A DNA stretch of 64,000 nt from NCBI GenBank assembly GCA_963680875.1, contig OY804589.1, positions 20,914,413 through 20,978,412 on the forward strand, given 5' to 3'. This DNA is from Bathymodiolus brooksi (taxonomy: Eukaryota; Mollusca; Bivalvia; Mytilida; Modiolidae). Shown in pieces: positions 11,465 to 24,500 of the stretch. How positions within the stretch are numbered: position 1 is the first letter of the stretch; the number at the start of each line of letters is the position of its first letter. The position numbers and the translations under genes are program-made. The notes beneath the pieces were generated by a model, which was not told the DNA's origin, did not search any database, and saw only the letters and a program-made list of their open reading frames with translations.

Positions 11465-13440
11465 AATCCATTTTCCAAACGTTTCAACTGGAATTACAGC
11501 TTTCATCAGTGGAATTTATTTTGGAATGATTACATGATAACAAATTGTACATTGCATAGTTACGTGACGTTACAATATTATGACTCGATTTTCCCGGAAA
11601 AAAGTTTCTTTCAGTGCCGATCTAATTTTTTATTAAGTCCTTGCGGTTCATATGTTTTTAGTTTTTTAATCCAGAATGATTATTTTACTTCTCTTCAGAT
11701 TTACATCTCTGTTGACTCGTTCAATGCCTATGACTTTATATTTGTTCACAGTATGATTATTGTTACAAGAATGATTTGCCACAGGATCTTCTGTTTTCTT
11801 AGTTCGAATTTTCGAAAAATTTAACAGCATTCGTTGTTAAAATGTGTCTCCTGTCTGACCAACGTAAATATTTTTATCACATTTTGTACAAAAAATACAA
11901 TATATTACACTAGTTGTTTTACAGTTGATATCAACATGAATGTTGTAGATTTTTCCCTCGTTGTCTTTAACTTTTGACGATTCTATTAAATGTTTGCAGA
12001 GTGCGCAATTTTTCCCACATCTTTTACATCCGTTTCCTTTGTTATAAAACTGTATACTGTGCTTACTATGTACTAGTATATCTTTGATGTTTTTTTTCGT
12101 TTATATGAAACAATTGGAAGTTCTTTAAAGACGTTTTTTCATTCTTTCTGATTTGTGTAAAGTTTTCATATTTTTCCTTAGAATTGCGTGAATATCGGGA
12201 GTGCTTTGGATTATGTTAAAATTAGCGGTACTCGGTTGTTTTGTTTTTTAGGATTGTACTGCAGAAGAATTTCTCTTTTTAGCATGTACATTTTTTTTAA
12301 TTGATTTTCAATAGAACCTCTTAAATTTCCTCGTTTTATTAACTGGTCCTTTATATCCTCACGCCCAGTGTTATAGTCCGTTTCTTCTGAATATATTCGT
12401 TTTACTCTGATTCCTATCGAATTGTATTTTTACTGTATGTGGGTGGTTTGAACTAGCAAGCACATACATATGTTTATCCGTATCTTTGCAATAAAGGTCG
12501 GTCTTGAAATAACCTTCGCTAATGGAAACGCTTACGTCTAAAAATCAAATTTCTTTTTCCGAATATCTTAATTCTGTTTGAATTCTTGGGTGAAGTGAAT
12601 TTGCTAATTTATGAAATTGTTGTAGTTTTTCTAATCCATGATGCCGAATTCCCCAAATATCATCAACATATCTCCAATAATGGGATGGTAAATATTTACT
12701 TTTTGAATATAACTCCTGTTCCCAGTTGCCTAAATAAGTGCAGGCATAATTCATTCCCAGATGGGAGTCAATAGCTGTGCCATCAGTTTGTAAAGAATGT
12801 TAGTTATCAAATCTAAGATTATTGTTTTCAAGTACAAGATCCATCATTTCCTGTACGGAGTCTCTTGATATTGTTTTGGTTGTTCTATTTTCGAATGCAA
12901 TTTTACATGCAGATTTTGCTTCTATTCGCGGAACACTCGGATATAGCGCCCTGACGTCTAGACAGAACGTTATTGTTTCGTTTGGTAGAGATTGTGAAAT
13001 GTTGTTAAGCTTTTGCAGAAAATCTGTAGTGTCTTTGATGTATGTATTTAAATTTCGCACATTTTCCGACAGTTCCTGTTCAACTACTTTCGCCATTTTC
13101 TCCGTTGCGTCATTGCTCCCATTAATAATTGTTCTAAATGGATGTTTTTTTCTATTAGATTTTCGGGTTGCCTTGTACTTTTCCCAGCTATGTGCCTTTT
13201 GGTATCAAATAGTCTTTTAGATATTTTGTAATAAGCTTTTGCTTATACATCGTTTCAATCGATTTCTTAATTTTATCTTCAATTTTTGTGGTTATATCTT
13301 TATCAATATCAGTATAAGTATCGTTGTCTTTCAGTTCATTATATATTTCATTTTCATAGTCATTTCGATTTAAAACAACTATACCTTATGTTTTATCACT
13401 TGGTCGGATAACTATAGAAACATCGTATCACAACCTGGAC
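11465..13440 (-). mobile_element. Penelope-like retroelement (RT + GIY-YIG), decayed
   Basis: Minus strand. The N-terminal part reads VSIVIRPSD, then FCLDVRALYPSVPRIEA (RT motif A), and HYWRYVDDIWGI with YVDD and HPRIQTELRYSEKEI behind it. The C-terminal end carries CGKGCKRCGKNCALC-like Cys residues, then SVIYCIFCTKCDKNIYVGQT, a GIY-YIG endonuclease motif. RT plus GIY-YIG defines Penelope-like elements. Multiple stops. Confidence 0.83.
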
Positions 13441-13479
13441 ACGACCGTTGGCATGACTTATATATTCTAGAGGTGAGAG

Positions 13480-13625
13480 ATGACATAATAAAAGGGCTAA
13501 ACAAAGATTTTAAAATTAACATAACAAAGCAAGAAGACAAAGCATTAAAGGAATTGTTATACGATGTTTCTATAGTTATCCGACCAAGTGATACAACATC
13601 AGGTGTAGTTGTTATAAATCGTGGT
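13480..13625 (+). repeat. Inverted head fragment of the Penelope-like element
   Basis: The plus strand reads ITKQEDKALKELLYDVSIVI and RPSDTTSGVVVINRGY, the N-terminal start of the same RT. The bases at 13,561-13,597 are the reverse complement of 13,393-13,428. Head-to-head inverted fragments are typical at Penelope-like insertions. Confidence 0.75.
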
Positions 13626-13724
13626 TATTAACCCTATAATCTGTCATGGAATGGGGTTTATATAAACGTTGATATCTTAAATTAGTACGCACGACGCATT
13701 GCTGGAATAACATTCAAGTGAGTG

Positions 13725-14072
13725 AGTGAGTGAATGAGTGATTATTGTTTAATGCAAAATCAACAGCTATAACGTGGTGAGAACAAGTTAATTTTCAATG
13801 AGATGATGATGAGGTCAGCTTTGTACTAGACCAACAAGCTGAATTGGATTTTTATAGTGCTAGCTCACTGAAACAACAGTCTGCAGATAGAAATGTCGCT
13901 CCACTCGGACACATTATTCTGATTCCGAGCCAACCAGATGTTGCTATTTCTCCTTAATGCTACGTGCTTAGCGCAGGATCAACAAATACCCATTTTATTG
14001 TCTTTGGTTTGACCCAACCGAGACTCGAACCCACGATCTACCGCACTCAAGCCGAGCACGCTACTCTCAAAG
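13725..14072 (-). repeat. SINE S2, copy nested in a palindromic-core element
   Basis: Central domain ATTATTCTGATTCCGAGCCA and B-box region GAGACTCGAACCCACGATCT in reverse orientation. The flanks at 13,660-13,720 and 14,075-14,200 belong together as one palindromic-core element that it interrupts. Confidence 0.75.
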
Positions 14073-14219
14073 TCAAAAGATTGAAAAACAAAATAATAAA
14101 ACAAATTTGGGAGCAAGAATACCAACGTGCCTAAGCAATATTTACTTTGGTCTCCTATGACTGACAGGGGGTGGATCCTTTTGATAATACTTGTATTATT
14201 TAGGAACTATAAATGCCAA

Positions 14220-15370
14220 TAAGAAATATATAAACATACAATATTTTGATATATCATTTCATATTAATATTCAGGTATGTTTTCAATAAAAAATAAAAAA
14301 GAATGCAATATTATTCATAGCATAGGACAAATACTAGCACCAAGCGAGACGATATTCGATATTAATGAAGCAATCTTGATAAAGAGAAACGCATATATTC
14401 ATGTCATATTGTTATGAAACTGAGTAATATCATTTTGCAAATCGCTAATTTCACATTTTATCTTTATTTTTCTGATGTCAATGGTAGTTTTACCTTTTAT
14501 ATGCAGAATATGTATAATTGTTTCGTACGATTAAGTACATTTTAGTTGAGTTTTCATACGAAGTATATGCAATGTTTACATTTTTCGCCAAATGTCTTTT
14601 CTTCATTTGCGTTCGAGTTATCGTTCTTGAAATAGTAATATACAAGTTTTTACAAGGACGGTTTTAAATCCGTGTTTAATAGTTGATAAATTTGTGATAT
14701 GTAATAGCATGAATTTATATATATGTTTTCTTGTATTCGATATTGTCAGTATTATAATCAGATGTTCGAGATCCACGAAAAATAGTTTTTACGGGAAATT
14801 TCATGACATTCATGACGTTTTGATCCAACGTAAACAAGTTGTTAAGTTTGAAATTAGACTGTCCCAGAGATCGGCTGTGTTCGATCTCCTAACCTATTAA
14901 TTTTCACATTTGATATTGTGAATTCGTTTTTAAAGTTAAAGAACACTTCGTTCTATTTTTACGTTAAAGTATATACACATCTTCAGTATATATAGTGTTT
15001 AAAGACGGTGAATGTCGTGACACTTATACTTGAAGGTGGTGTTTTCTAATTTTACATTTTTGCCCAAACCCGGCCTAAAATTGGAATTACATATTTGATA
15101 ATTACTTATTTCTAAATACTGACATTATGCAGGTTCTTTGATTTGATTAATATATTGTAAGATATTTTCTATTTAATTGATACTAAAATTTATCCTGCAT
15201 AATAAATAACATGTTATATCATCGTGTTACACATGCAGCTTCCACGCCTTATTCCTTTTTAGTTTTCGCTCGGTAGTTCTACATTTTCATAACAATATTA
15301 TACAGATATATGGATAAATAGCTGGCAATGACATTGTTATCGCTTAAAACTACAGTACAGTCAGAGACAT
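14220..15370. other. AT-rich non-coding stretch
   Basis: No repeat family or reading frame recognised. Short ORFs have no motif. Confidence 0.6.
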
Positions 15371-15374
15371 AGCG

Positions 15375-15582
15375 TGACAAATCACTGTGATAGACGTATC
15401 ACTATTCTTAGTGATACTGACCTATCTTTGGTTTTTTTAATCTATTTACTTATATTGATATTCCTTTTGGGTGATAGTAAGTAACACTCTACATGTAAAG
15501 GAAATTTTGAAAATATATAAATAGAACAAAGATATATCCAAATCACCAAGATGAGTGATACATCTATCGCCGTGATTTATCA
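15375..15582. repeat. 208-bp inverted-repeat element
   Basis: TGACAAATCACTGTGATAGA... at 15,375-15,403 pairs with 15,554-15,582 (about 24 of 29 bases). The inner halves also partly match (ATCTTTGG / CCAAATCACC). MITE-like. Confidence 0.6.
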
Positions 15583-15960
15583 TATACTATTGATATTTCG
15601 ACTGGATGTCAAGACATGCAATCACTAACAATTATATTTCAATATTACGGAAGTGTATTGGGGCCAAAAGGTTTATTTTTCATTTTTCATTTTTCAAAAT
15701 GTCAACTTTAATCTTGGTAATTTGAACTGTATTAAGTAAAGATTGCACGACAGTCGCATGATAGCCACCAAATATTCATGCATCGACCACATAGCTGACG
15801 ATGTACAAAACATTTAGACGTAATAACTGAAGTTCAAAATAGTGACAATGTGAAACACTTCCATGCAAATTATTATTTCTGGTATGTGCTATATAAACTA
15901 TTTGAACCATTCAACTTAAATTTTGCCATTTACAGTATGAATTGTTGTGGATAGTGTGAT

Positions 15961-16083
15961 CGTGTTTAACACCACGTAGTGGTCAATTTTATTGGTGGAT
16001 GACACCGGATTCCCCTGAGAAAACCACCGACCTGCTGCAAGTCACTGACAACCTTTATCATATAATGTTGCATGAATTGTACT
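15961..16083 (-). repeat. SINE S1, 3' part
   Basis: Reverse complement of the S1 body and tail (AGTCACTGACAACCTTTATC, GTGTTTAACACCACG). The tRNA-like head is missing. Confidence 0.75.
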
Positions 16084-16520
16084 CTATTCCATTCAACAAA
16101 TACATGTAATATAATGTAATCAAAATATAAATATAAAATAATATAATGTTCATGAAAAAAGAAAGTATTATGCAATTTTAATTATAAGTATATATTTCAA
16201 ACATAAAACAATACATCTCTATTGTTCCTAATATAAAATAACTATTCATAACAATATACACGAACAGATTACAATTATACATTTCTATATTGTATTAAAA
16301 AGAATGGGAAAATATTTAAATACTAAATAAACCGAGAATACCGAAGTGACAATCAACAATGGACATTCCATAGAAACTGACAACATAGGGGACGAAGACA
16401 AACAAAGCAAAAACAGAACACAGTATGCGTAGGACACCACTATAGGCAAACAAGCACAAATAACGTAAACAATTAGGCAAAATAGCAATATATTATCATT
16501 ACAGATTAAGCAAATTAACT

Positions 16521-16682
16521 ATAGGGTTAAGGCTATGGTGCTTAACGCCACTTTCAATAATATTTCAGCTATATCGTGGCGGTCAGTTTTATTGGTAGAG
16601 GAAACCGAGTACCCAGAGAAAACCATCGACCTGTCGCCAGGCACTGACAAGCATTATCACATAATGTTGTATCGAGTACACC
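16521..16682 (-). repeat. SINE S1, 3' part
   Basis: ATATCGTGGCGGTCAGTTTT and CACATAATGTTGTATCGAGT in reverse orientation. The head is missing. It directly precedes the LINE tail at 16,735. Confidence 0.8.
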
Positions 16683-16734
16683 AATTTAACTACATATCAC
16701 TTATTTACTCTATCAAACTTTAGCTAATGCCCAG

Positions 16735-17140
16735 TAATTTGTCATTTTTGTTATGGAGCTAATACTAAAAATATGGAAAAAATTCAAGAAAAAGCACTAA
16801 ATGTTATATATAATGGAAACCACTCCACATATGATGAACTTTTGTCTATTTCAAAATCAGATTCTTTAAAAATTAGACGCATCATTGCACTAGCTATTCA
16901 ATCATTTAAATTAAAAATAAGGAAAGACCTCAATATATACATTATCTTGCAGTTTTGAATAAACATAATTATGATTTTAGTTACAACAATGCAACACATA
17001 TACCAACAGTCAAGACTACCCGGTATGGATTGAACTCTTTTCGATAATATGCTTTAGAAACTTGGAATGAGCTGTCAGACCACTTGAGAAAAGAAGCATC
17101 TTTCAACCAATTTAAGGGTTTAATAAACTCTTGAATGGCA
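16735..17140 (+). pseudogene. LINE 3' ORF tail
   Basis: MEKIQEKALNVIYNGNHSTY, then DSLKIRRIIALAIQSFKLK, and after a frameshift IPTVKTTRYGLNSFR and ALETWNELSDHLRKEASFNQ, ending FKGLINS and stop. This KIQxRALR...TRYGLxSFRY...WNxLP layout is the C-terminal end of common molluscan LINE RT proteins. 5'-truncated, as usual for LINE copies. A TTG/ATTGTATTG-rich tail follows near 17,500. Confidence 0.72.
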
Positions 17141-18526
17141 GCTCATGTCACTGCAGCTTCTGTGCATGATTTTTTTAATATATTTTCATTCTTTTTGCTT
17201 TGTCTTTTAAAATTGTAGATAGATACATGTTCTTTTAAAATTTATAATTTAAAAATGTTGCTAGTTTCTATGTGTCTTATTTGTAACCATACTTTCTGTT
17301 TACTCACATCAATATATGTGCTTTTAAATTGTGCGAGTGCTAGGCCTATTATGTGTTTTATTGCTTTGATATTGCTTAGCTTGGTTTTAAATTTCATGTA
17401 TGGAAATTTAAATTTGACAGTGCTTTTTAAATTTATTGTGTACATGTTTTATTTATTGTTTAATTGTTTGTTTCTTTTCGACTCTAAATATATTTTATTG
17501 CATTGTATTGTATTATTGCATTGTAAATTTGTTAGCTTAGTAAATCTATTCTGCCCATAACAGGTCAAGAAAGTAAGCGGTCATGTATTGTTGTGTTAGA
17601 GGTATCGATTTTGCATCTTTCTACCATTTTTTTCCGTTGGATTTAGAAAGTGTGGTATTGATTTTCATTTCATTGATGCATTGCTACCGTTGCAAGTGGC
17701 GTTAAACCCCATAGCCCCCTGCATTTCTAATTATTTCTCCATATCTTGAAGAACACATTACTAAGAGATTACAATTATGACAATAATATTATGCTAAATA
17801 CATCCTCTGAATTTCTAGTTGAGGTGATTATTATTATACGGGTAATCAGAGTATTGGCCACCGAAATTTCTACAAACGATATATGAAGTTTCTGTTGCAT
17901 GGAATATAATTTTTAGAAAAATAACAAAAGAAACCACTCTGGACTATTAATTCTAAATTTAACTAAGCACATTTAATATATATATAATTTTTAGAAAAAT
18001 AATAAAAGAAACCATTTTCGATTCTTTGTAATACGAATTGTTTTAATTGGTGTTACATTTTTATACAATTAATTTGATCATATTATACTTCACTCAGAAA
18101 ACAGCTAAATAAACACATTTTGATTATTTGTAAATTATTGAATTTCACGGTTTTATCATTGCCAATTAGCAATTTTATAATTACATTATTTGTCATAGGG
18201 GATAAGTAGCCTTATTAATCAATACGCCGCAAGTGTTACAGGCATACAAAAAAGCATATCTATATATACATGCAACATATTTTTTTTCGAACAAAAGGAA
18301 TTGTGTAAAGTACTTTATGCAGTAAGGAGGTTCACTTTTCGCAACTGACCAATTCTGTATGATAAAATAATCACTACATTGTGCATGATTTCCAGAAGAT
18401 AAAAGCAACTATCGATTGGAAGGGAGTTTCCATTTTGCAAAAAGAGTGCAATCGTCTCCAGAAAAAGTGAGCAAGTAAAGTCTATCATTTATCTGTTATT
18501 TCATTACATATATCGTTGGTACTGAG
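17141..18526. other. Non-coding region downstream of the phosphatase stop
   Basis: Should include the phosphatase 3' UTR (minus strand). There is a 79-bp direct duplication (TTTTTAGAAAAATAA-AAAAGAAACCA at about 17,910 and 17,988) and a GCGTTAAACCCC SINE tail trace at about 17,700. No clear AATAAA on the minus strand near the stop. Confidence 0.5.
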
Positions 18527-18598
18527 TTAGAAGTTGGCATACACATTTGTAGATTCTATGTAGATATTCAAAGCTTCATAACAAAGGCGATATTCCTC
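18527..18598 (-). CDS. RPTP exon 23: terminal exon with YANF tail
   Basis: 72 nt including the TAA, phase 0, acceptor TACTACAG. It encodes [16 protein letters not shown], the usual last helix of a PTP domain, and ends TNVYANF followed by stop. YxN fits the Grb2 SH2 consensus. Vertebrate PTP-alpha and PTP-epsilon end in a very similar YANF tail (family knowledge). No clear polyadenylation signal was identified just downstream. Confidence 0.9.
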   Translation of the reverse strand, partial: EEYRLCYEALNIYIESTNVYANF

Positions 18599-21500
18599 CT
18601 GTAGTAAAAACAAACATAGTTTTAAATTTAAAAAGTTTAGCCAATGTAGCAAATTTCCATTGTATCAAAATATTCAATAACATATGTTTGACAGAAAGCA
18701 TAAATATTCTTGCGCCACTTGTGGCATCCGTCGTGTTACTCTTGTATAAGATCGAACGATGAACCATGTCAACGGACAGTAATTTTCCAACATTCAGAAT
18801 AGAAACGTATATATCAAGTTTAGTGTGCACGACGCGTGTCTGGATACATCTTTGGTCATCTGTAACAGAGAGGATTCTTAAAGGTGAAAAGGTAAAATAT
18901 ATTCAGGTTGGAACCCGCCACATTTTTGTGTCTGTCTCAAACCAGGACCTGGCAGAGGTGGATTTTCTTGTGTTCATTGATTTAAGGTGAAATGTCGCTG
19001 TTTGTTTTGTTTCTATTGGCAGAATTGTGGACCATCGTCATTTCAACGTTGTTTCAATAAAATGGCTAAGAATGAAAGAATAGAAATAGACACAGATAGT
19101 AGGCAATTCCTTATTTTCAATTTCTTCAAATTAGTACAAAATCGTATACAAGAAAGGCGTATTTAAATTAACTGGATACCAAAAATGATAAGAGAACTAT
19201 CATTAGTGTAATAGCAAATCATAGCACCATGTTAAATATAGATTCATACTTTTGTACTTACAAAGTCTGCAAACAACTCAGGACGTCTTAACTGCAGAAG
19301 CCGTACAAGCTGGAAGATATCTGCTGTCTCGTCGATCTTCATACTGGATACTGCATTGGTAAATGTACAGAACAACCCACAATTCTTTGCACCATTACTG
19401 ATGAAGGCATAAGCAAACTTGTTAATATGAATCTAATGGAGACAGTATAATAGTAGATTTCCATATAATACTAGAGCTATATCATTTTCCTACCGTGGTA
19501 TGTGTCAGGGTTGGATTCTAGTAATTCACGTGTGATGACAAGCCAATCAGAGTAGCGATTTTGCATGCTTTGTACATGCTGGTTTGGGGCCAAAACTCAT
19601 GAGTTGTGAGAGCCGTTAACATATAATTCTGGGGAAAATTAGAGGGGTACAAAAGAAAAACAACAAATGATCTGACAACTCCAACACATATAAAAACCGT
19701 CTGTAGGATCTGGTGCTCGAATTGGTAAACTGGAACCTCCTCATAACTTGAAGCTGATGCGATACCGTAGACAAAGCGCTATTTTGATTTGGGTTTTATT
19801 ATGTCAGTCACCGGTAACGTGTAATTGAGGTACGAAAATCCAGTTGTTGTTATGCAATTGATATCAATGATCATATCACCTTATTCCTAGATTTTCGTAA
19901 TAACTACAACACTGGACGTTTCATTCGGGAATATCACTTTTCATGCCTATTTCAAATGGTTTCCTTTCATATGACAATATAATACTCCATTACGTGATTA
20001 TGTTAAGAATCTGATTTATGATGTCATGACGAATTTTTGTTGTATACTAAAGCCCAGAAACAAGACTCAAAAATGTACATTAGAATCAAACGTTGGACTT
20101 TTCTGTGTATTGATGTGTTTATATACATGTAACCTAATCGTCAAATGTTCATACAAAATAAGTAGAGGTATTATGTGTATCTACCTACCTGCTGACAACA
20201 GTAACTGGATCAGGAGACATACTGATTCTTGTAGATATTAAATCTACCAGTCTACACAAAACTTTAGGATCTGGCATGTTTTCACATACGGTTTGGTATA
20301 TAGTTATTTCTTTTGGTTTATCGTCCTGAAATGTATTTCAAAGAAAAGAAATATTTCAGCAAATGTCAAATGAAAAAATTTGAATCATGTCTTTTGATTC
20401 CAATGAAATTAGTGTATTTCCTTATGATTTCACCATTGCAACACACATATGATTATCCTCCAGTGAACTGATAATTACAATATAGGTTATGGTATCTCTC
20501 AATGCATTGATTATTATATCATGAAATTAGGGTATCTCCCAATGAAACGAGGATTAAAACATATGATGTAGATTTTGCAAACTGAGTGACTGATATAAAG
20601 AAAAAAACCCAGAATTCATTGATTGCTAGCAAATCATCATTCTACTTTAAACATTCGTTGAATGATAGGAGACGACTGTCATTAAATCAAAATTTTCTAC
20701 TGTCCGAGAGAATTTCACGTGATTGTTATTGTCGTCATCTACAAACACCATCCAAACATTATTTTATAAAAATAAAACATGAAATGGTGCATTTGTTAGT
20801 AAATATATTTCATAAAAATCCTTAGAAATATATCCTTTTTAATATTTCATAGAAGTTTATACTTTATAGTTCACCTTCTTTGACATAATCAGTGTTGCCT
20901 CTGTAATGTCCAGTTCTCCTTGGTCTCGTTTTGTAATTTTCATGGTAAATTGACCACAAGTAAAGGAATCTGTCGTTGCTGTATAAACCAGATCAGCCTT
21001 GCAAGATTAAAGTATATATACATATATACATATATATATCAATATAAAGCGAAACCTACTAAATACGTTTATCATATAGCATTACAAAATTCATATTTCG
21101 ATACAATCAAAGTATAAACTCAATCTTTAGTTTTATGTGTATGTTTTGGAGATCGTTGTTTGTCCTTTTGCCTTTTTTCCTTTTGTCCATTGCGTTGTCT
21201 GTCCTTCTTCGATTTACGGATTCTAATTACCCCTTTGGTATCTTCAAACTATTCTCAATGCTTCTTAATGTATCAATTAATTTACATGAATAAAATATAA
21301 TTAGTAAATTTTGTGGGGTTCGCTTGGTCTTTTTCTTTTGGCCAATGTATTGTATGTACCTCCTCGACTTGCGGCTTCGAATTACATTTTTGGTTTCTTC
21401 AAATGTTTCTGGATATTGGCAAAATGTTTCAAAAGTATAGTATGTTTGTTGGATTTACATCTACCTATGCAATCACTGACAATTATCCGTAAAGTAGAGA

Positions 21501-24500
21501 AAGTTAAGTTCCTTCAGATGGCGAAGTGTACTCGATAAAAACTGTGTGAGTTACATTCGAAAAGTAGGTAGTTTTCTCACTGTGCTTAACCAATGAAACT
21601 GAGCGCAATCATATACTGAAATATTGGTTAATTGTTTATAAACCAATCCCTATATTATCAAAACATTCTGTTCAAAAATCGGAAATCTTCACAAAAATTT
21701 CAGTGTACATGTTTGTTATTTTAATTTCATGTTATTGTGTACCTCTTTTTGATCATTCAGGATTAAGACAATCGTTGAAGAGCTGTGATCTCTAATCATG
21801 GTCCATAGATCCACTTTAGTATCAGGCAGTGGTAACTGTGTTGCAAGATATCCCACAAATGTTGTGTATGACTGAAATAGTTTGAATAATTATAACATTA
21901 AATAAACTCCAGATACATTGTATTCTAGCTATCCAACTGACAGAATAATATCGATGTTCGGTTCTTCGTTACCTCCAGTTGTTTGTAGGAGGGTTCATGT
22001 CTTATTTGTGTTATTTATGTTTGTTTGTGCATAGTGTCCTGCTTTGTTTTTTGTTTTTTTTTGGTCTTCGTCTGGTTGCCAGTTTCTCTGAAATGTTCAT
22101 TTTTGATTAATTGCCCCTTCGATATTCTCTAAAAAAAAGGGTAATAACAAATTTACCGAAATCCGAACATCATATGATGAAAATGTTCAACTGATTTTAA
22201 AGAGTTATCTCTCTGTAGTGTATGGTACTCCCTTAATAAATAATCACGAAAAATTCACGGGGTTCTTATCAATATATGTGAAACATATGAAAACAATAAT
22301 TTGCTAATTTAAACTGCAAAACCGTCATACCAATAATGCGCGGAACCCATTAAAATACCAGTGGTTCAATATTCAAAGGAAACGGTGAAAGAGAAAATCT
22401 CTAATACCGAACTTGATATTCATTCTTTCAAAAAGTTCCACCATTTATCAAAATTATCGCGACTAAGTTACACAACCATCTCCTTTACAGTACAAAATAT
22501 AGCTGGAATGATTTATTTATGCTAAAACTTTTCAAAGCTATTCTCAGTTTGTTCTCATTCATCTCTCAGTATCACCAGAAACATGAACACAAAACGTTGA
22601 AAGTCTTAAAATGATGTTATAAACATGCAGCCTTTTGTTGAGGGTGTTATGGTAGATTACCACACGAAGAAAAAAATATCACCCGAGATAAATCGAGGGT
22701 AATGTTTGTTTTCTGAGTGTGTTAAACTACACAACACCCTCAAAATGTTTTTTTTTATTGTACGCATGCCTATTTTCATTCCTAAACAAATAATATCGGT
22801 ATATCATTAATAAATACAAGTATATTTCAGCATTTTAATAATCGGTAAAATTAGGTCGGAACAGCACGGGCGTAGCTTGGGGTCAAATATTACAGAGCTA
22901 CGGGGTCTCTCCCTTCCCCCCAGAAACACCTCCCCCAGAAACCACCGTCATTTTAAGCAAGGAAAACACTTTTTTCTTCTTTTTAAAACAAGAAGTCATG
23001 GCCTATTTGAATAAAATTTGCATTGTATTGATTCCATTACCACTGAAAAGAAGTATCTTAAAGGAGTGCCGAGTTATTCAATGCAACATAAAAAGATAAT
23101 GATAAACCATTTTGGTAGTCTCATGTTTATTGAATATATTTTTTCTTCACAAGTTAAAACTACCCCTGTGCCAATTCCTATCTTTTTAACAGGATTCATT
23201 GATTACTGGTCAACCACAACCTTACATTGTTATACTTATTAAGTAATAAAGATGTTATTAGAGCAATTTACATTATTTTTTTATTTATTTATGCAGTTAT
23301 TTTTTTTACCGAGGCAGTTGCCTCGGTTACCTTAATGGAAGCTACGCCACTGAACAGGTGGTATATTTCGGTGTTCGGCAAACTTCGGTTTGAGAAGGTG
23401 GTATTGTCGTTGCTATGCGTACAATGCCTCCCGTTGCTAAGAAAGGCGGTGCTTACTAAAACTATTGAAATATACCACATGGCTCTAACCAATGAATTTA
23501 ATGGATTAGCAAAAGTAATTTGCATAAAGTATAATGAATGGAAATATCTTTTCAACTATGATGATGAAGCCCGCTTTGTACTAGAACAACATGCTGCGTT
23601 GAGATTTTATAGTGCTAGATCACCGAAACAATAGTCCATTGGTAGACATGTCGCTTCACTCGGACAAATTATTCTGATTCCGAGCCAACCCGTCTTTGCT
23701 CCTTAATGCCAGGTGTTTGAAGCAACAAATACCATTTTTATAGTTTTTGGTCATACCCGACCAGGACTCGAACTCATGACCTACAACGCACAATTCAAGA
23801 ACACGAGGCGATCATGCTGACCATTACACCACTGGTGTGGTCTACTTTAAGTCATATATTTAATCAAGATTCAAGGACAAACATAGCATTGATGAATATA
23901 CTAAATAAATGAAAATATACAATATATAAAACAGATATAGAAATAATTTACATACAGGAACCTGAACTGCATTAATAAAGTTTGATCTTCCTTTCTCAAA
24001 CGTTGTAAGGTACAGCCTTGTACTGTCCACTGTAAAGAAAAGTTGGCAATACGAAAACGTAAATCGATGTGATTGTTATTTTTACGAAGGTGTCCACTTA
24101 AATTAATCAGCGTGTAATCAACCTGCGAAACATGTCGAAAAACCATACAGTTGTGTACTGGACTGTCTTTTTGTTATGCATATTTATATTATCCGTGGTG
24201 GTCGTGACCGCATGGTAGTTGGATTTACAACTACCTATGCAATCAGTGAATATCACTACTAACGTTGTAATTTCGAATACCACTAAGACGATACAACATT
24301 ATGTAATAAAATGTGTCAGTGACTTACGGCGGGTCGTTGGTTTTCTTTGGGTACTCCGGTTTCCTCCAACAATAAAACTGACCGCCACGATATAACTGAA
24401 ATATTGTTGAAAGTGGCGTTAAACACCATAACCCTAATCTCCTCGGTCATCTTATGTCGTGGTGTAGTCTTGTAGTAGTGATTTTATATTTAAATGAACC

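Noticed and set aside
11087..11506. Long ORFs on both strands
   Set aside because: Simple TATG/TGTA microsatellite; His-Ile-Tyr-Thr and Met-Tyr-Val-Cys strings are translation of the repeat.
18576..18830. 84-codon minus-strand ORF near the end of the phosphatase gene
   Set aside because: Different frame from exon 23, which overlaps its end; it has no PTP motif.
23227..23634. 135-codon plus-strand ORF
   Set aside because: It runs through the end of a TIR element, a hairpin element and a SINE. It is a chance frame.
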